Shown here: one piece after another, positions 1 to 6,142 of the stretch | How the letters are laid out: each line of letters starts with the position of its first letter | Position numbering within the stretch: the first letter of the stretch is position 1 | DNA from: an uncultured Magnetococcales bacterium | Lineage (GTDB): Bacteria; Pseudomonadota; Magnetococcia; Magnetococcales; Magnetaquicoccaceae | DNA length: 6,473 nt | Direction of reading: 5' to 3' | Assembly: GCA_903913345.1 (NCBI GenBank) | Contig: CAIWLA010000031.1 | Coordinates: 1-6,473, forward strand | The notes under the pieces: model-generated | The model's database searches: none | What the model was told of the DNA's origin: nothing | Seen by the model: only the letters and a program-made list of their open reading frames with translations | Translations under genes and position numbers: made by a program

Positions 1-60
1 CGCAATCAAAAAAGTCACATCGGTCGCAGGCTCTACCGCGCTGCGCAATCAAAAAAAGTC
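1..60. repeat. Direct repeats with A/T tracts downstream of nuoF
   Basis: Two near-identical 16-17 bp segments, CGCAATC followed by six or seven A and then GTC, occur at 1-16 and 44-60, with a 43-bp period. They differ only in the A-tract length. On the minus strand they lie just after the nuoF stop and read as GAC, a T run, then GATTGCG. The intervening part holds a short inverted repeat (CGCAG at 25-29 pairing with CTGCG at 41-45). The left copy is cut by the window edge, so the true unit length and copy number cannot be seen. It could be a tandem array, a REP-like family or a weak terminator region. No convincing nuoG start is visible here. Confidence 0.6.
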
Positions 61-71
61 CGCACCATTCC

Positions 72-1334
72 TCAGGCCACCATACAGCGACCGTGCGCCA
101 CATGATACTCAAACTCTTCCCGGAAGGCCTTGATGGCACCCACCACCGGCATGGCCGCCGCGTCTCCCAGGGCACAAATGGTCTTGCCCTGAATGTTTTC
201 GGAAATGCTCAACAATAAATCGATATCTCCCTGCACCCCCTTGCCATGCTCCAGGCGATCCATCACCTGGGCGAGCCAGCCGGTTCCTTCCCGGCAGGGA
301 GAGCATTGACCGCAAGACTCATGCCGATAAAACCGGGAGAGCCGAGCAATGGCCCGGACGATACAGACCGAGCGGTCCATGACAATCACCGCCCCGGAGC
401 CTAACATGCTGCCCGCCCGACTCAAGGCGTCATAGTCCATCGTCACCGTCTCGCAGACCGCCTTGGTCAGCACAGGGGTCGAAGAACCACCGGGGATCAC
501 CCCCTTCAGGTTATCCCAACCACCGCGCACCCCACCGGCATGTTCTTCCAGCAACACCCGCAGGGGAATGCCGAGTTCCACCTCATAGTTGCCCGGCTTG
601 TTGACATGGCCGGAGACGGAAAAGAGCTTGGTCCCGGAGGATTTTTCCACGCCCAGTTTGCTGTACCATGCCCCACCATTGGTCAGGATGGCCGGTATGG
701 CCGACAGGGTCTCCACATTGTTGATCACGGTCGGGCCGCCATAGAGGCCGACATTGGCCGGAAAGGGCGGTTTGAGACGGGGTTGTCCCTTCTTGCCCTC
801 CAGGGATTCGATCAGCCCGGTCTCTTCCCCGCAGACATAGGCCCCCGCCCCCCGGTGGACCGCCAACTGAAACCGCACCCCCCGCCCCAGGATATTATCG
901 CCCAGCAACCCCGCCGCATAGGCCTCATCCACCGCCGCCTGGAGTCGTTCCGCCTCACGATAAAACTCACCCCGGATATAGACATAGCCCCGCTCCGCCC
1001 GAACTGCATACCCGGCAATGATCATCCCCTCGATCAGGAGATGGGGATCATAGCGCAAAATATCCCGGTCCTTGCAGGTACCCGGCTCCCCCTCGTCGGC
1101 GTTGCAGACCAGATATTTGGGCACATCATTTTTGGGAATGAACGACCATTTGAGGCCCGCCGGAAAACCCGCGCCCCCCCGACCCCGAATGCCGGATCGC
1201 TTGACCTCATCAATGATGTCATCCCCTGACAGGGTCAGAGCCTTTTCCAACGCCTGGTACCCCCCCCCCGCCTTGTAGACCGCCAGGGTGTGACTGTTCT
1301 CCAGGTGAATGTTTTTGTAGACAATCTTCGTCAT
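72..1334 (-). CDS. nuoF: NADH-quinone oxidoreductase subunit F (NADH- and FMN-binding)
   Basis: This 420-aa subunit of the peripheral arm of complex I oxidises NADH, passes electrons to FMN and then to [4Fe-4S] cluster N3. The glycine-rich FMN/NADH segment GRGGAGFPAG is at residues 51-60, followed by NADEGEPGT near 78-86 and a second nucleotide segment GAGAYVCGEET at 162-172. Cluster N3 ligands are Cys341, Cys344 and Cys347 in SCGQCSPCREGT, plus Cys387 in TICALGD. Length is normal for the family and both ends look complete. It is the last gene of the visible operon, 25 nt after nuoE. The Shine-Dalgarno before the ATG is weak, so translation may depend on upstream genes. Oddities are a run of ten G on the coding strand at codons 22-25 and Gly173 where the family usually has Ala (GEETA). 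Confidence 0.97.
   Translation of the reverse strand: MTKIVYKNIHLENSHTLAVYKAGGGYQALEKALTLSGDDIIDEVKRSGIRGRGGAGFPAGLKWSFIPKNDVPKYLVCNADEGEPGTCKDRDILRYDPHLLIEGMIIAGYAVRAERGYVYIRGEFYREAERLQAAVDEAYAAGLLGDNILGRGVRFQLAVHRGAGAYVCGEETGLIESLEGKKGQPRLKPPFPANVGLYGGPTVINNVETLSAIPAILTNGGAWYSKLGVEKSSGTKLFSVSGHVNKPGNYEVELGIPLRVLLEEHAGGVRGGWDNLKGVIPGGSSTPVLTKAVCETVTMDYDALSRAGSMLGSGAVIVMDRSVCIVRAIARLSRFYRHESCGQCSPCREGTGWLAQVMDRLEHGKGVQGDIDLLLSISENIQGKTICALGDAAAMPVVGAIKAFREEFEYHVAHGRCMVA
1260..1269 (-). repeat. G10 homopolymer inside nuoF
   Basis: Ten consecutive C on the plus strand (ten G in the coding strand) span codons 22-25 of nuoF, encoding the end of an Ala codon and three Gly. The reading frame is intact here. 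Any single-base slip would shift the frame about 25 codons in and destroy the protein. Confidence 0.9.
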
Positions 1335-1359
1335 GGAGGTTTCGCTCGTCTCAAGTATC

Positions 1360-1857
1360 TTAGGGCAACCGATCGATGATCTCCGACACCTTTGCCGGAG
1401 TCAAATTTTCGTAATAATCGTCATTGATCTGCATCATGGGGGCGTTGACACAGGCCCCCAGGCACTCCACCTCGGCCAGGGTGAACCGTCCATCGGTGCT
1501 GGACTCGCCAAAGGCGAGGCGCAACCGGTTTTGCAGTGCCTTGGCAATATCATCCGAGGCACAGAGCCAGCAGGAAATATTGGTGCAGACCTGCACATGG
1601 TATTTCCCGACCGGTTTCAGGTTATACATGGTGTAAAAGGTGGCCACCTCGTAGACCCGGATGGGAGCCATCCCCACCAGGGAGGCCACATAATCCAACG
1701 CCTCCTGGGAGAGCCAGCCGCCAAACTCCCGCTGCGCCAGATAGAGCAGCGGCATGACCGCAGAGTCACGATGATCTGCCGGATACCGCTGGAAGATCAC
1801 CTCGACCTGACGCAACGCCGCCTCGGAAAACTGAAGAGTCTCTTGCCTTTCGCTCAT
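1360..1857 (-). CDS. nuoE: NADH-quinone oxidoreductase subunit E ([2Fe-2S] cluster N1a)
   Basis: A 165-aa thioredoxin-fold ferredoxin subunit of complex I that binds the off-path [2Fe-2S] cluster N1a beside NuoF. The four ligands are visible at the usual spacing: Cys91 and Cys96 (CTNISC) and Cys132 and Cys136 (ECLGAC). The helical N-terminal half carries the family block RVYEVATFYTMYN at 67-79. The frame is open further upstream to 1932, but those residues overlap nuoD and look unlike NuoE. I therefore chose the ATG at 1857 (MSERQETLQF), 34 nt after the nuoD stop; it lacks a good Shine-Dalgarno, so the start is less sure than the identity. An additional cysteine, Cys99, follows the first ligand pair (CWLC), where homologues I recall often have Arg. 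Confidence 0.95.
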   Translation of the reverse strand: MSERQETLQFSEAALRQVEVIFQRYPADHRDSAVMPLLYLAQREFGGWLSQEALDYVASLVGMAPIRVYEVATFYTMYNLKPVGKYHVQVCTNISCWLCASDDIAKALQNRLRLAFGESSTDGRFTLAEVECLGACVNAPMMQINDDYYENLTPAKVSEIIDRLP

Positions 1858-1891
1858 AGAACGTGCTTGCCCGTCACTCAGTGGAAAAATG

Positions 1892-3073
1892 TCATCGGTC
1901 AATTTCACCGAACACAATATCAATCGTACCAACCAATGTGGTCACATCCGCGAGCATGTGCCCCTTGGCCATCCGCTTGATGGCCTGCAAATGGTTAAAA
2001 CCCGCCGCCCGAATTTTCACCCGATAGGGTTTGTTGCCCCCATGGGAGATGAGGTAGACCCCCAACTCTCCCTTCGGTGACTCCGTGCCCACATACACCT
2101 CGCCCGCCGGAACCGTCATCCCTTCCGAATAGAGCTTGAAATGGTGGATCAACGACTCCATGCCATTCTGCATCTCCCGGCGATAGGGAACCGAAATCTT
2201 GAAATCCTCGTAACGCACCGGACCCGGTTTCATCTGTTCCAGGCACTGGCGGATGATCCGGTTGCTCTCTCGCAACTCGCAGACCCGCACCAGATACCGG
2301 TCGTAGCTGTCGCCGTTCTTGCCGACGGGAATGTCAAAGTCGATCCGGTCATAGACATCATACGGCTCGGACTTGCGCAGATCCCAGGCCACCCCGGAGG
2401 CCCGCAGCATGGGACCGGCAAAGCCCATGTTCAGGGCATCCTGACTGCTCACCACGCCAATATCGACCAGACGTTGCTTCCAGATGCGGTTGCCGGTCAA
2501 CAGGGTTTCATATTCATCAATCTTGCTGGGAAAGGAGTCGGTAAATGCCTTGATCCGTTCGGCCAGCCCCTCCGGAAAATCCCGGCAGACCCCACCCGGA
2601 CGATAATAGGCGGCGTGGATCCGCGCCCCGGAGACCGCCTCGTACATGTCTATGATCTCTTCCCGTTCGCGGAAGGCGTAGATAAACATGGTCATGGCCC
2701 CCACATCCAGGCCATGGGCACCCAGAAACAGGAGGTGGTTCAACATGCGCGTCAATTCGGCAAAGATCACCCGGATATACTGCGCCCGTTCCGGCGGCTG
2801 GATCCCCAGCAACCGTTCCACCGCCAGCACCCAGCTGTACTCTTCCGCGATCATGGACATATAGTCCAGCCGGTCAAAGTAGGGGAGGCCCTGGATATAG
2901 GTCTTATGTTCCAGCAACTTTTCGGTGCCCCGATGGAGGAAACCGATATGGGGATCGGCCCGCTCCACCACCTCGCCATCCAGTTCCAGCAACAGGCGCA
3001 ACACCCCATGCGCCGCCGGATGCTGCGGGCCAAAGTTGACGGTAAAGTTCTGAAATTCCTTCTGTTCAGCCAT
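1892..3073 (-). CDS. nuoD: NADH-quinone oxidoreductase subunit D (49-kDa, quinone-site subunit)
   Basis: A 393-aa subunit of the complex I connecting module. It shares ancestry with the [NiFe]-hydrogenase large subunit and, with NuoB, forms the quinone-binding pocket near cluster N2. The N-terminal [12 protein letters not shown] (15-26) carries the conserved histidines. FDRLDY (66-71) ends in the tyrosine that corresponds to the known quinone-contacting Tyr. RGTEKL (48-53), the YYRPGGV segment in the middle and the closing [12 protein letters not shown] are all family hallmarks. The frame extends three codons upstream to a GTG at 3082, but MAEQKEF from the ATG at 3073 fits better. It is 31 nt downstream of nuoC, is not fused to it as in enterics, and precedes nuoE. 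It looks complete and intact. Confidence 0.97.
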   Translation of the reverse strand: MAEQKEFQNFTVNFGPQHPAAHGVLRLLLELDGEVVERADPHIGFLHRGTEKLLEHKTYIQGLPYFDRLDYMSMIAEEYSWVLAVERLLGIQPPERAQYIRVIFAELTRMLNHLLFLGAHGLDVGAMTMFIYAFREREEIIDMYEAVSGARIHAAYYRPGGVCRDFPEGLAERIKAFTDSFPSKIDEYETLLTGNRIWKQRLVDIGVVSSQDALNMGFAGPMLRASGVAWDLRKSEPYDVYDRIDFDIPVGKNGDSYDRYLVRVCELRESNRIIRQCLEQMKPGPVRYEDFKISVPYRREMQNGMESLIHHFKLYSEGMTVPAGEVYVGTESPKGELGVYLISHGGNKPYRVKIRAAGFNHLQAIKRMAKGHMLADVTTLVGTIDIVFGEIDR

Positions 3074-3104
3074 CGAAACCACTCTCTGCGACGGGGTGAA
3101 TATC

Positions 3105-3680
3105 TTACTGATTGCGCGGCGCGGTGGAGACTGCGGCCGCCTGGTAAGGCTCCCGATTGGGATGGACCATTTGGACCGGCTGCCGGATCACCCGTTTCAG
3201 GGTCAGGTCGTACCGCACCTCGGTCAAACCGCTCAACGGAAAGTCCTTGCGCATCGGATACCCTTCAAAGTCATAGTCGGTCAGCAGACGGCGCAGATCC
3301 GGATGCCCGGAGAAGAGGATGCCAAACATTTCGTAGGCTTCCCGTTCGAACCAGTCGGCAGACCACCACACACCCGCCACAGAAGGGACCGGGGTGGACT
3401 CATCGACCGCCACCTTGACCCGCAACCGGTGATTTTTGTGGACGGACAGCAACTGGTAGACCACCTCCATCGACTTTTCCCGGTCGGGATAATGGACCCC
3501 GGCCAGGTCGATCAACTGTTTGAAATCCAATGTCAGGTCATCGCGCAGTTGGGTCATGGTGGCCAGCAGGTTCTCCGGGGTCACCCGCAGAATCAGGGCA
3601 TCGATCGACCGCTCCCGCTCCAGTCCCGCAAAGCGACTGGCAATCAACGACTCCAACTGGTCCAGTTTATCCTTGGTCAC
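3105..3680 (-). CDS. nuoC: NADH-quinone oxidoreductase subunit C (30-kDa subunit)
   Basis: A 191-aa hydrophilic subunit of the complex I connecting module; it carries no cofactor and packs against NuoD and NuoB. The family signature lies at about residues 109-133, including [13 protein letters not shown] and GHPDLRRLL, followed by [15 protein letters not shown]. The frame is open to an ATG at 3722, but that would lie deep within nuoB. The GTG at 3680 shares four bases (GTGA) with the nuoB stop codon and has AGGAG nine bases upstream, so I chose it; this arrangement indicates translational coupling. The protein ends before nuoD, so the gene is the unfused form. The last 20 or so residues are a non-conserved tail. 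Confidence 0.95.
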   Translation of the reverse strand: MTKDKLDQLESLIASRFAGLERERSIDALILRVTPENLLATMTQLRDDLTLDFKQLIDLAGVHYPDREKSMEVVYQLLSVHKNHRLRVKVAVDESTPVPSVAGVWWSADWFEREAYEMFGILFSGHPDLRRLLTDYDFEGYPMRKDFPLSGLTEVRYDLTLKRVIRQPVQMVHPNREPYQAAAVSTAPRNQ

Positions 3681-4213
3681 GTCCGCACGCTCCTGGTCTG
3701 GGTCACGCCCGATGCACCCCAACCGCTGTACAGGGTATTGGTGCGATGAATCTTTTTATGCAGTTGCAGTATGCCGTACAGGAAGGCTTCGGCGGTGGGG
3801 GGACATCCTGGGATAAAAATATCCACCGGGACGATGCAGTCGCAGCCCCGCACCACGGAATAGCCGTGATGATAATAACCGCCGCCATTGGCGCAGGTTC
3901 CCATGGAGATGACCCAGCGGGGTTCGGGCATTTGATCGTAGAGCTTGCGCAACGCGGGGGCCATTTTTTGGGTCAGCGTCCCGGCCACGATGATGACATC
4001 GGACTGCCGGGGAGAGCCGCGAAAGACGATGCCGAAGCGGTCCAGATCGTAGCGACTGGCCCCCGCCTGCATCATTTCCACGGCGCAGCAGGCCAAGCCG
4101 AAGGTCATGGGCCACATGGAAGAGGTTCTGGCCCAGTTGACCAGGGTATCCGCAGAGGAGAGCAAAAACCCCCGTTCCGCCACCTCTTGTCTGACTTCTT
4201 CGATCACTCCCAT
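3677..4213 (-). CDS. nuoB: NADH-quinone oxidoreductase subunit B (cluster N2 subunit)
   Basis: A 178-aa subunit (PSST/20-kDa family) that binds the terminal [4Fe-4S] cluster N2 and hands electrons to quinone. The tandem-cysteine motif is seen as LACCAVEMM with Cys42 and Cys43. The remaining ligands are Cys107 in [14 protein letters not shown] and Cys137 in [11 protein letters not shown]. Length is typical, with a short divergent C-terminal tail. The ATG overlaps the end of nuoA by 10 nt and has GGGAG about seven bases upstream inside nuoA. The stop overlaps the nuoC start. An additional cysteine, Cys126 in RGCDCIVPV, sits two residues after Cys124, at a place where Arg is common in relatives I recall. 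No defect is seen. Confidence 0.97.
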   Translation of the reverse strand: MGVIEEVRQEVAERGFLLSSADTLVNWARTSSMWPMTFGLACCAVEMMQAGASRYDLDRFGIVFRGSPRQSDVIIVAGTLTQKMAPALRKLYDQMPEPRWVISMGTCANGGGYYHHGYSVVRGCDCIVPVDIFIPGCPPTAEAFLYGILQLHKKIHRTNTLYSGWGASGVTQTRSVRT

Positions 4214-4560
4214 TCCAATGCTCCCTTTTTCCAGATGTAGGCATAGCCGACCAGGAGCACCAGCAGGAAGAGCAGCATTTCCACAAAGCCGGTCATCCCG
4301 ATATCCTTGAAAGCCACCGCCCAGGGGAACATGAAAGCGGCTTCAATGTCGAAGACGACGAACAGAATACTGAGGAGATAAAAGCGGAGATCGAAGGGGA
4401 GCCGGACCCGGCTTATCGGGGCAAAGCCGCACTCGTACTGGGCACTCTTTTCCGGGTACGGACGCCTCGGCCCGACCAGGAAGGAACCCCCCATCATGAC
4501 AACGGCGGTCCCCACAGAGACAAGCAACAAAACAAGGATGGGAAAATAATTTTCAAGCAT
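4204..4560 (-). CDS. nuoA: NADH-quinone oxidoreductase subunit A (membrane subunit)
   Basis: A 118-aa integral membrane subunit (ND3 family) at the junction of the membrane and peripheral arms of complex I. Three membrane helices are apparent at about residues 6-28, 59-81 and 90-110. The long first loop holds [17 protein letters not shown] (30-46) with the conserved cysteine of this loop at position 44. The second helix carries the acidic pair of the [12 protein letters not shown] segment. It is the first gene of the operon. The ATG at 4560 is preceded by a purine-rich GAGGTGG about 10 bases upstream. Its 10-nt overlap with nuoB supports coupled translation. Confidence 0.96.
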   Translation of the reverse strand: MLENYFPILVLLLVSVGTAVVMMGGSFLVGPRRPYPEKSAQYECGFAPISRVRLPFDLRFYLLSILFVVFDIEAAFMFPWAVAFKDIGMTGFVEMLLFLLVLLVGYAYIWKKGALEWE

Positions 4561-4625
4561 GACGCAGACACCACCTCAACGCAGGAAACCCTCTCAAGAC
4601 ACCCCAACCAGTTCACGGTGGGAAA

Positions 4626-4654
4626 GGTTTACCATTTTGCTTGACCTGCGTCAA
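4626..4654 (-). promoter_or_regulatory. Candidate sigma-70 promoter for the nuo operon
   Basis: On the minus strand a -35-like TTGACG (4654-4649) is separated by 17 bases from TAAACC (4631-4626), which is preceded by TGG, an extended -10 feature. The -10 hexamer itself matches TATAAT at only three positions. A start near 4619 would give a leader of about 60 nt before nuoA. An alternative promoter could lie in the AT-rich block farther upstream (4680-4760). Confidence 0.4.
4641..4654. promoter_or_regulatory. FNR/CRP-family-like palindrome upstream of nuoA
   Basis: The sequence TTGACCTGCGTCAA is a perfect 5-bp inverted repeat with a 4-bp spacer. It resembles the FNR/FixK/DNR class of sites (TTGAT-N4-ATCAA) with C for T at the fifth position of each arm. 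It is centred about 87 bases before the nuoA start and covers the proposed -35 hexamer, so on that promoter it would suit a repressor; with a different start site it could suit activation. The regulator is inferred from the motif only. Confidence 0.45.
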
Positions 4655-4655
4655 C

Positions 4656-4777
4656 GGCGATACATCACGTCCCTGTTGATTTTTTTCCCATCATTTTTTT
4701 TAAGTCGTATAAATTTCCATTAATACACACAATACAGCGTAATTTATCTGCACAATTTGTCACGAATGGGGTTTGGG
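4656..4777. other. AT-rich intergenic block upstream of nuoA
   Basis: No gene is supported here. The stretch, especially 4680-4760, is much richer in A and T than the flanking coding DNA, with T and A runs at 4680-4701. It could be an UP-like element or hold a further promoter. Reading frames crossing it translate into low-complexity sequence and have no family resemblance. Confidence 0.5.
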
Positions 4778-4830
4778 TGGTGGCGTGGTGGCGTGGTGGC
4801 GTGGTGGCGTGGTGGCGTGGTGGCGTGGTG
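4778..4830. repeat. 8-bp tandem repeat, unit TGGTGGCG
   Basis: Six perfect, uninterrupted copies of TGGTGGCG span 4778-4825, followed by a partial TGGTG to 4830. The array lies about 220 bp upstream of nuoA and between it and the 72-bp repeat. It is outside any supported gene; its perfect copies suggest recent expansion by slippage, so copy number probably varies among strains. Confidence 0.97.
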
Positions 4831-4859
4831 TCTGCTCTCCGGGCCGTTGAAGGGCTGCG

Positions 4860-4931
4860 CGTGGCCTTGCGTTCAATATTGAAATTTCCCTTGCGCCCAG
4901 GGAGGGGTCCATGGATGTTCCCGAAATGGTT
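4860..4931. repeat. Dispersed repeat, copy 1
   Basis: This 72-bp segment matches 5817-5889 in the same orientation at about 63 of 73 aligned positions by hand, with one single-base gap. The best-kept part is CCCAGGGAGGGGTCCAT and the following GATGTTCCCGAAATG. A short stem-loop is possible (TCCCT 4887-4891 with AGGGA 4899-4903). It lies 28 bp beyond the stop of the DUF2442/HTH gene. The one-base gap between copies breaks any shared reading frame, which argues against it coding for protein. Confidence 0.85.
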
Positions 4932-4958
4932 GATTTCCGATGGCACGACACACAAAAA

Positions 4959-5414
4959 CTATGCCGCCTGTTCCTTCTGCAAGGCATCATACCCCTTGCA
5001 GGCCAGCATCACGGTTTTGGAGACCATCTGTCGCCCCTCTTCGTAATATTGCACCATCATGTCGCTGATACCCAGCACCTGGGCCACCCCAAGCTGACTC
5101 ATGCCGTGCCTCTCACGCCAGGCACGAAATGTTTCCGGTTCCAGAGACTCTTTCGCCTGATACCGGGCCAATCGGTACAAGTGCTCGGTATCCATTTCAA
5201 CCTCTTCACTCCAGGCCACCGACCAACCATACTCTCCCACCTGGACTGTCGCAAAAAAGCTGGGATCCTGAAAGGGGTTGTCCAAGGATCCCCATCGGGC
5301 AATCCAGGACGACAGATCCACCCGATCTTCACCATGATCCCGCCAATGAAGGTGCAAAAGATACCCTTCTGACGGCGTTACGGCCAGAAGATTGGGCTGA
5401 GAGGTGCTGAACAT
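4959..5414 (-). CDS. DUF2442 protein with C-terminal Xre-like helix-turn-helix
   Basis: This 151-aa soluble protein has a DUF2442-type N-terminal part (about residues 8-84: LLAVTPSEGYLLHLHW, then VDLSSWI, then FFATVQVGEYGWSVAW and the closing HLYRLA). A helix-turn-helix of Xre type follows (about 95-145: FRAWRERHGMSQLGVAQVLG, then MVQYYEEGRQMV). The frame is open to 5459, but the ATG at 5414 has AAAGGA seven bases upstream, and the residues before it do not look like the family. That AAAGGA overlaps the stop codon of the DUF4160 gene (TAAAGGA), so translation is probably coupled. By analogy with other HTH antitoxins it may bind its own promoter and neutralise the partner. That role is inferred from architecture and pairing; the molecular function of DUF2442 is not known to me. 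Confidence 0.85.
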   Translation of the reverse strand: MFSTSQPNLLAVTPSEGYLLHLHWRDHGEDRVDLSSWIARWGSLDNPFQDPSFFATVQVGEYGWSVAWSEEVEMDTEHLYRLARYQAKESLEPETFRAWRERHGMSQLGVAQVLGISDMMVQYYEEGRQMVSKTVMLACKGYDALQKEQAA

Positions 5415-5425
5415 GGCAAAATCCT

Positions 5426-5665
5426 TTATTGCACACTGTGCGGGCAAATCGCATTCCAAACAGCCAGGAGCTGCGCTCGGTTGTCTTCAGCCCATTGCAA
5501 GGCTTCGTCCATCTGGGCAGGGCAAACCAGTTCATCCATGGGCGCAGAATCGGTCAACCCAAACCGCACCGTGACACCCGGTCCTTCAATGTGGGCATGA
5601 GGTGGACTGTGGCCCCTTGGGTAAATACATACGCGCACGTTGCCGAAGCGTTTGATGGTGGGCAC
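5426..5665 (-). CDS. DUF4160-family small protein (possible toxin-like partner)
   Basis: The 79-aa product begins (M/V)PTIKRFGNVRVCIYP and continues GHSPPHAHIEG, which is the DUF4160 pattern with the conserved cluster His19, Pro21, Pro22, His23, His25. The frame stays open to 5995, but the upstream part crosses the dispersed repeat and low-complexity sequence. I chose the GTG at 5665, whose product starts with the family's usual PTI, with GAGGA ten bases upstream. It is 11 nt ahead of the DUF2442/HTH gene. DUF4160 and DUF2442 genes are commonly found side by side and the pair is often regarded as toxin-antitoxin-like. No catalytic activity can be read from the sequence, and which member would be the toxin is an inference. 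A promoter sits about 60 bp upstream. Confidence 0.8.
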   Translation of the reverse strand: MPTIKRFGNVRVCIYPRGHSPPHAHIEGPGVTVRFGLTDSAPMDELVCPAQMDEALQWAEDNRAQLLAVWNAICPHSVQ

Positions 5666-5727
5666 GGCATCAATATCCTCAAGCAGGTAAACGGATGACA
5701 ACCCAGCGACCCATTGCACCTGCCGGG

Positions 5728-5757
5728 ATTGTAACGCAGTCACTCCACATCTTTCAA
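5728..5757 (-). promoter_or_regulatory. Sigma-70-type promoter for the DUF4160-DUF2442 unit
   Basis: On the minus strand TTGAAA (5757-5752) and TACAAT (5733-5728) are separated by 18 bases, each matching five of six consensus positions. Transcription would start near 5721, about 55 bases before the GTG of the DUF4160 gene. It lies between the upstream 72-bp repeat and the gene, so the module carries its own promoter. Read-through could extend towards nuoA. Confidence 0.65.
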
Positions 5758-5816
5758 GCCTCTTCTTAACTCCTGACAGGAAACGGAATTTTAGTGTTAT
5801 TCCCCCAGAATTCGTC

Positions 5817-5889
5817 CGTTGCCTTGCGTTCGATGTTAAAGATTTCCCTGACGCCCAGGGAGGGGTCCATAGATGTTCCCGAAATGATT
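5817..5889. repeat. Dispersed repeat, copy 2
   Basis: This is the direct-orientation partner of 4860-4931, 73 bp long and about 957 bp away, lying upstream of the DUF4160-DUF2442 unit. It can form a better stem-loop than copy 1 (TCCCTG 5845-5850 with CAGGGA 5856-5861, five-base loop). Similarity stops sharply at both ends, which sets the limits of the element. Confidence 0.85.
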
Positions 5890-5923
5890 CCCGGAATAGG
5901 TGCGGAAAAAGCCAAAAGTGAGT

Positions 5924-5950
5924 GTGACGGGAGTGACGGGGGTGACGGAG
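5924..5950. repeat. 9-bp tandem repeat, unit GTGACGGRN
   Basis: Three head-to-tail 9-mers, GTGACGGGA, GTGACGGGG and GTGACGGAG, are present, with a decayed fourth (GTGTGCAGG) following. It sits just upstream of dispersed repeat copy 2 with respect to the minus strand. Confidence 0.8.
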
Positions 5951-6103
5951 GTGTGCAGGTGTCGCGGGGAGATGCCCACCACCCTCCATTTTCAACAGTC
6001 AGCGGGAGATCCCCCGGAGAGCAGGATCGCAGTCGCATTCCCGCGAAACGCGGCAATCACGACCTTGACCCTGAATCCAGGAGATGACTCCTTGCTATTG
6101 TCG

Positions 6104-6126
6104 TGTGGGTGTCCGTCAAGCCCACA
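6104..6126 (-). terminator. Weak stem-loop after the ice-binding-like gene
   Basis: TGTGGG (6104-6109) pairs with CCCACA (6121-6126) around an 11-base loop, 16 bases past the stop codon of the upstream gene. There is no T run on either side, so a Rho-independent terminator is doubtful; it could simply be a 3'-end structure. Confidence 0.25.
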
Positions 6127-6142
6127 TGAGAGGGATGCGTCT

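Larger units (their letters stand above)
5890..6142. other. Non-coding stretch between the repeat and the ice-binding-like gene
   Basis: I find no supportable gene in this segment. It contains a 9-bp tandem repeat (5924-5950), a small inverted repeat AGGAG/CTCCT at 6079-6092 and a stem-loop at 6104-6126. Frames that cross it give arginine/histidine/proline-rich low-complexity translations typical of random GC-rich DNA. Confidence 0.5.

Noticed and set aside
1..60. CRISPR array
   Set aside because: Only two copies of a 16-17 bp repeat are visible, containing a variable A tract, with no cas gene in the window; the cut edge leaves it unresolved but does not support a call.
540..1229. A 229-codon plus-strand frame opposite nuoF
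   Set aside because: Shadow of nuoF; no domain-like pattern in the translation.
1858..1932. Longer NuoE starting at 1932
   Set aside because: It would overlap nuoD by about 40 bases and add residues unlike other NuoE N-termini.
2141..3418. A 425-codon open frame on the plus strand opposite nuoD and nuoC
   Set aside because: It lies wholly antisense to two clearly conserved genes, and its translation is low in family resemblance. Long antisense frames are common opposite GC-rich coding sequence.
4665..4955. A 96-codon minus-strand frame running through the 8-bp repeat
   Set aside because: Its translation is a Pro/His/Thr repeat imposed by the tandem array, with no clear start signal.
5666..5995. 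N-terminal extension of the DUF4160 protein to 189 residues
   Set aside because: The extension crosses the promoter, the dispersed repeat and low-complexity sequence; the family begins at the PTI segment right after the GTG at 5665.
5766..6056. Possible small protein with SGTSMDPSLG-type translation, echoed at the other repeat copy
   Set aside because: The similarity comes from the 72-bp DNA repeat; a one-base gap between copies shifts the frame, and the flanks are unrelated low-complexity sequence.
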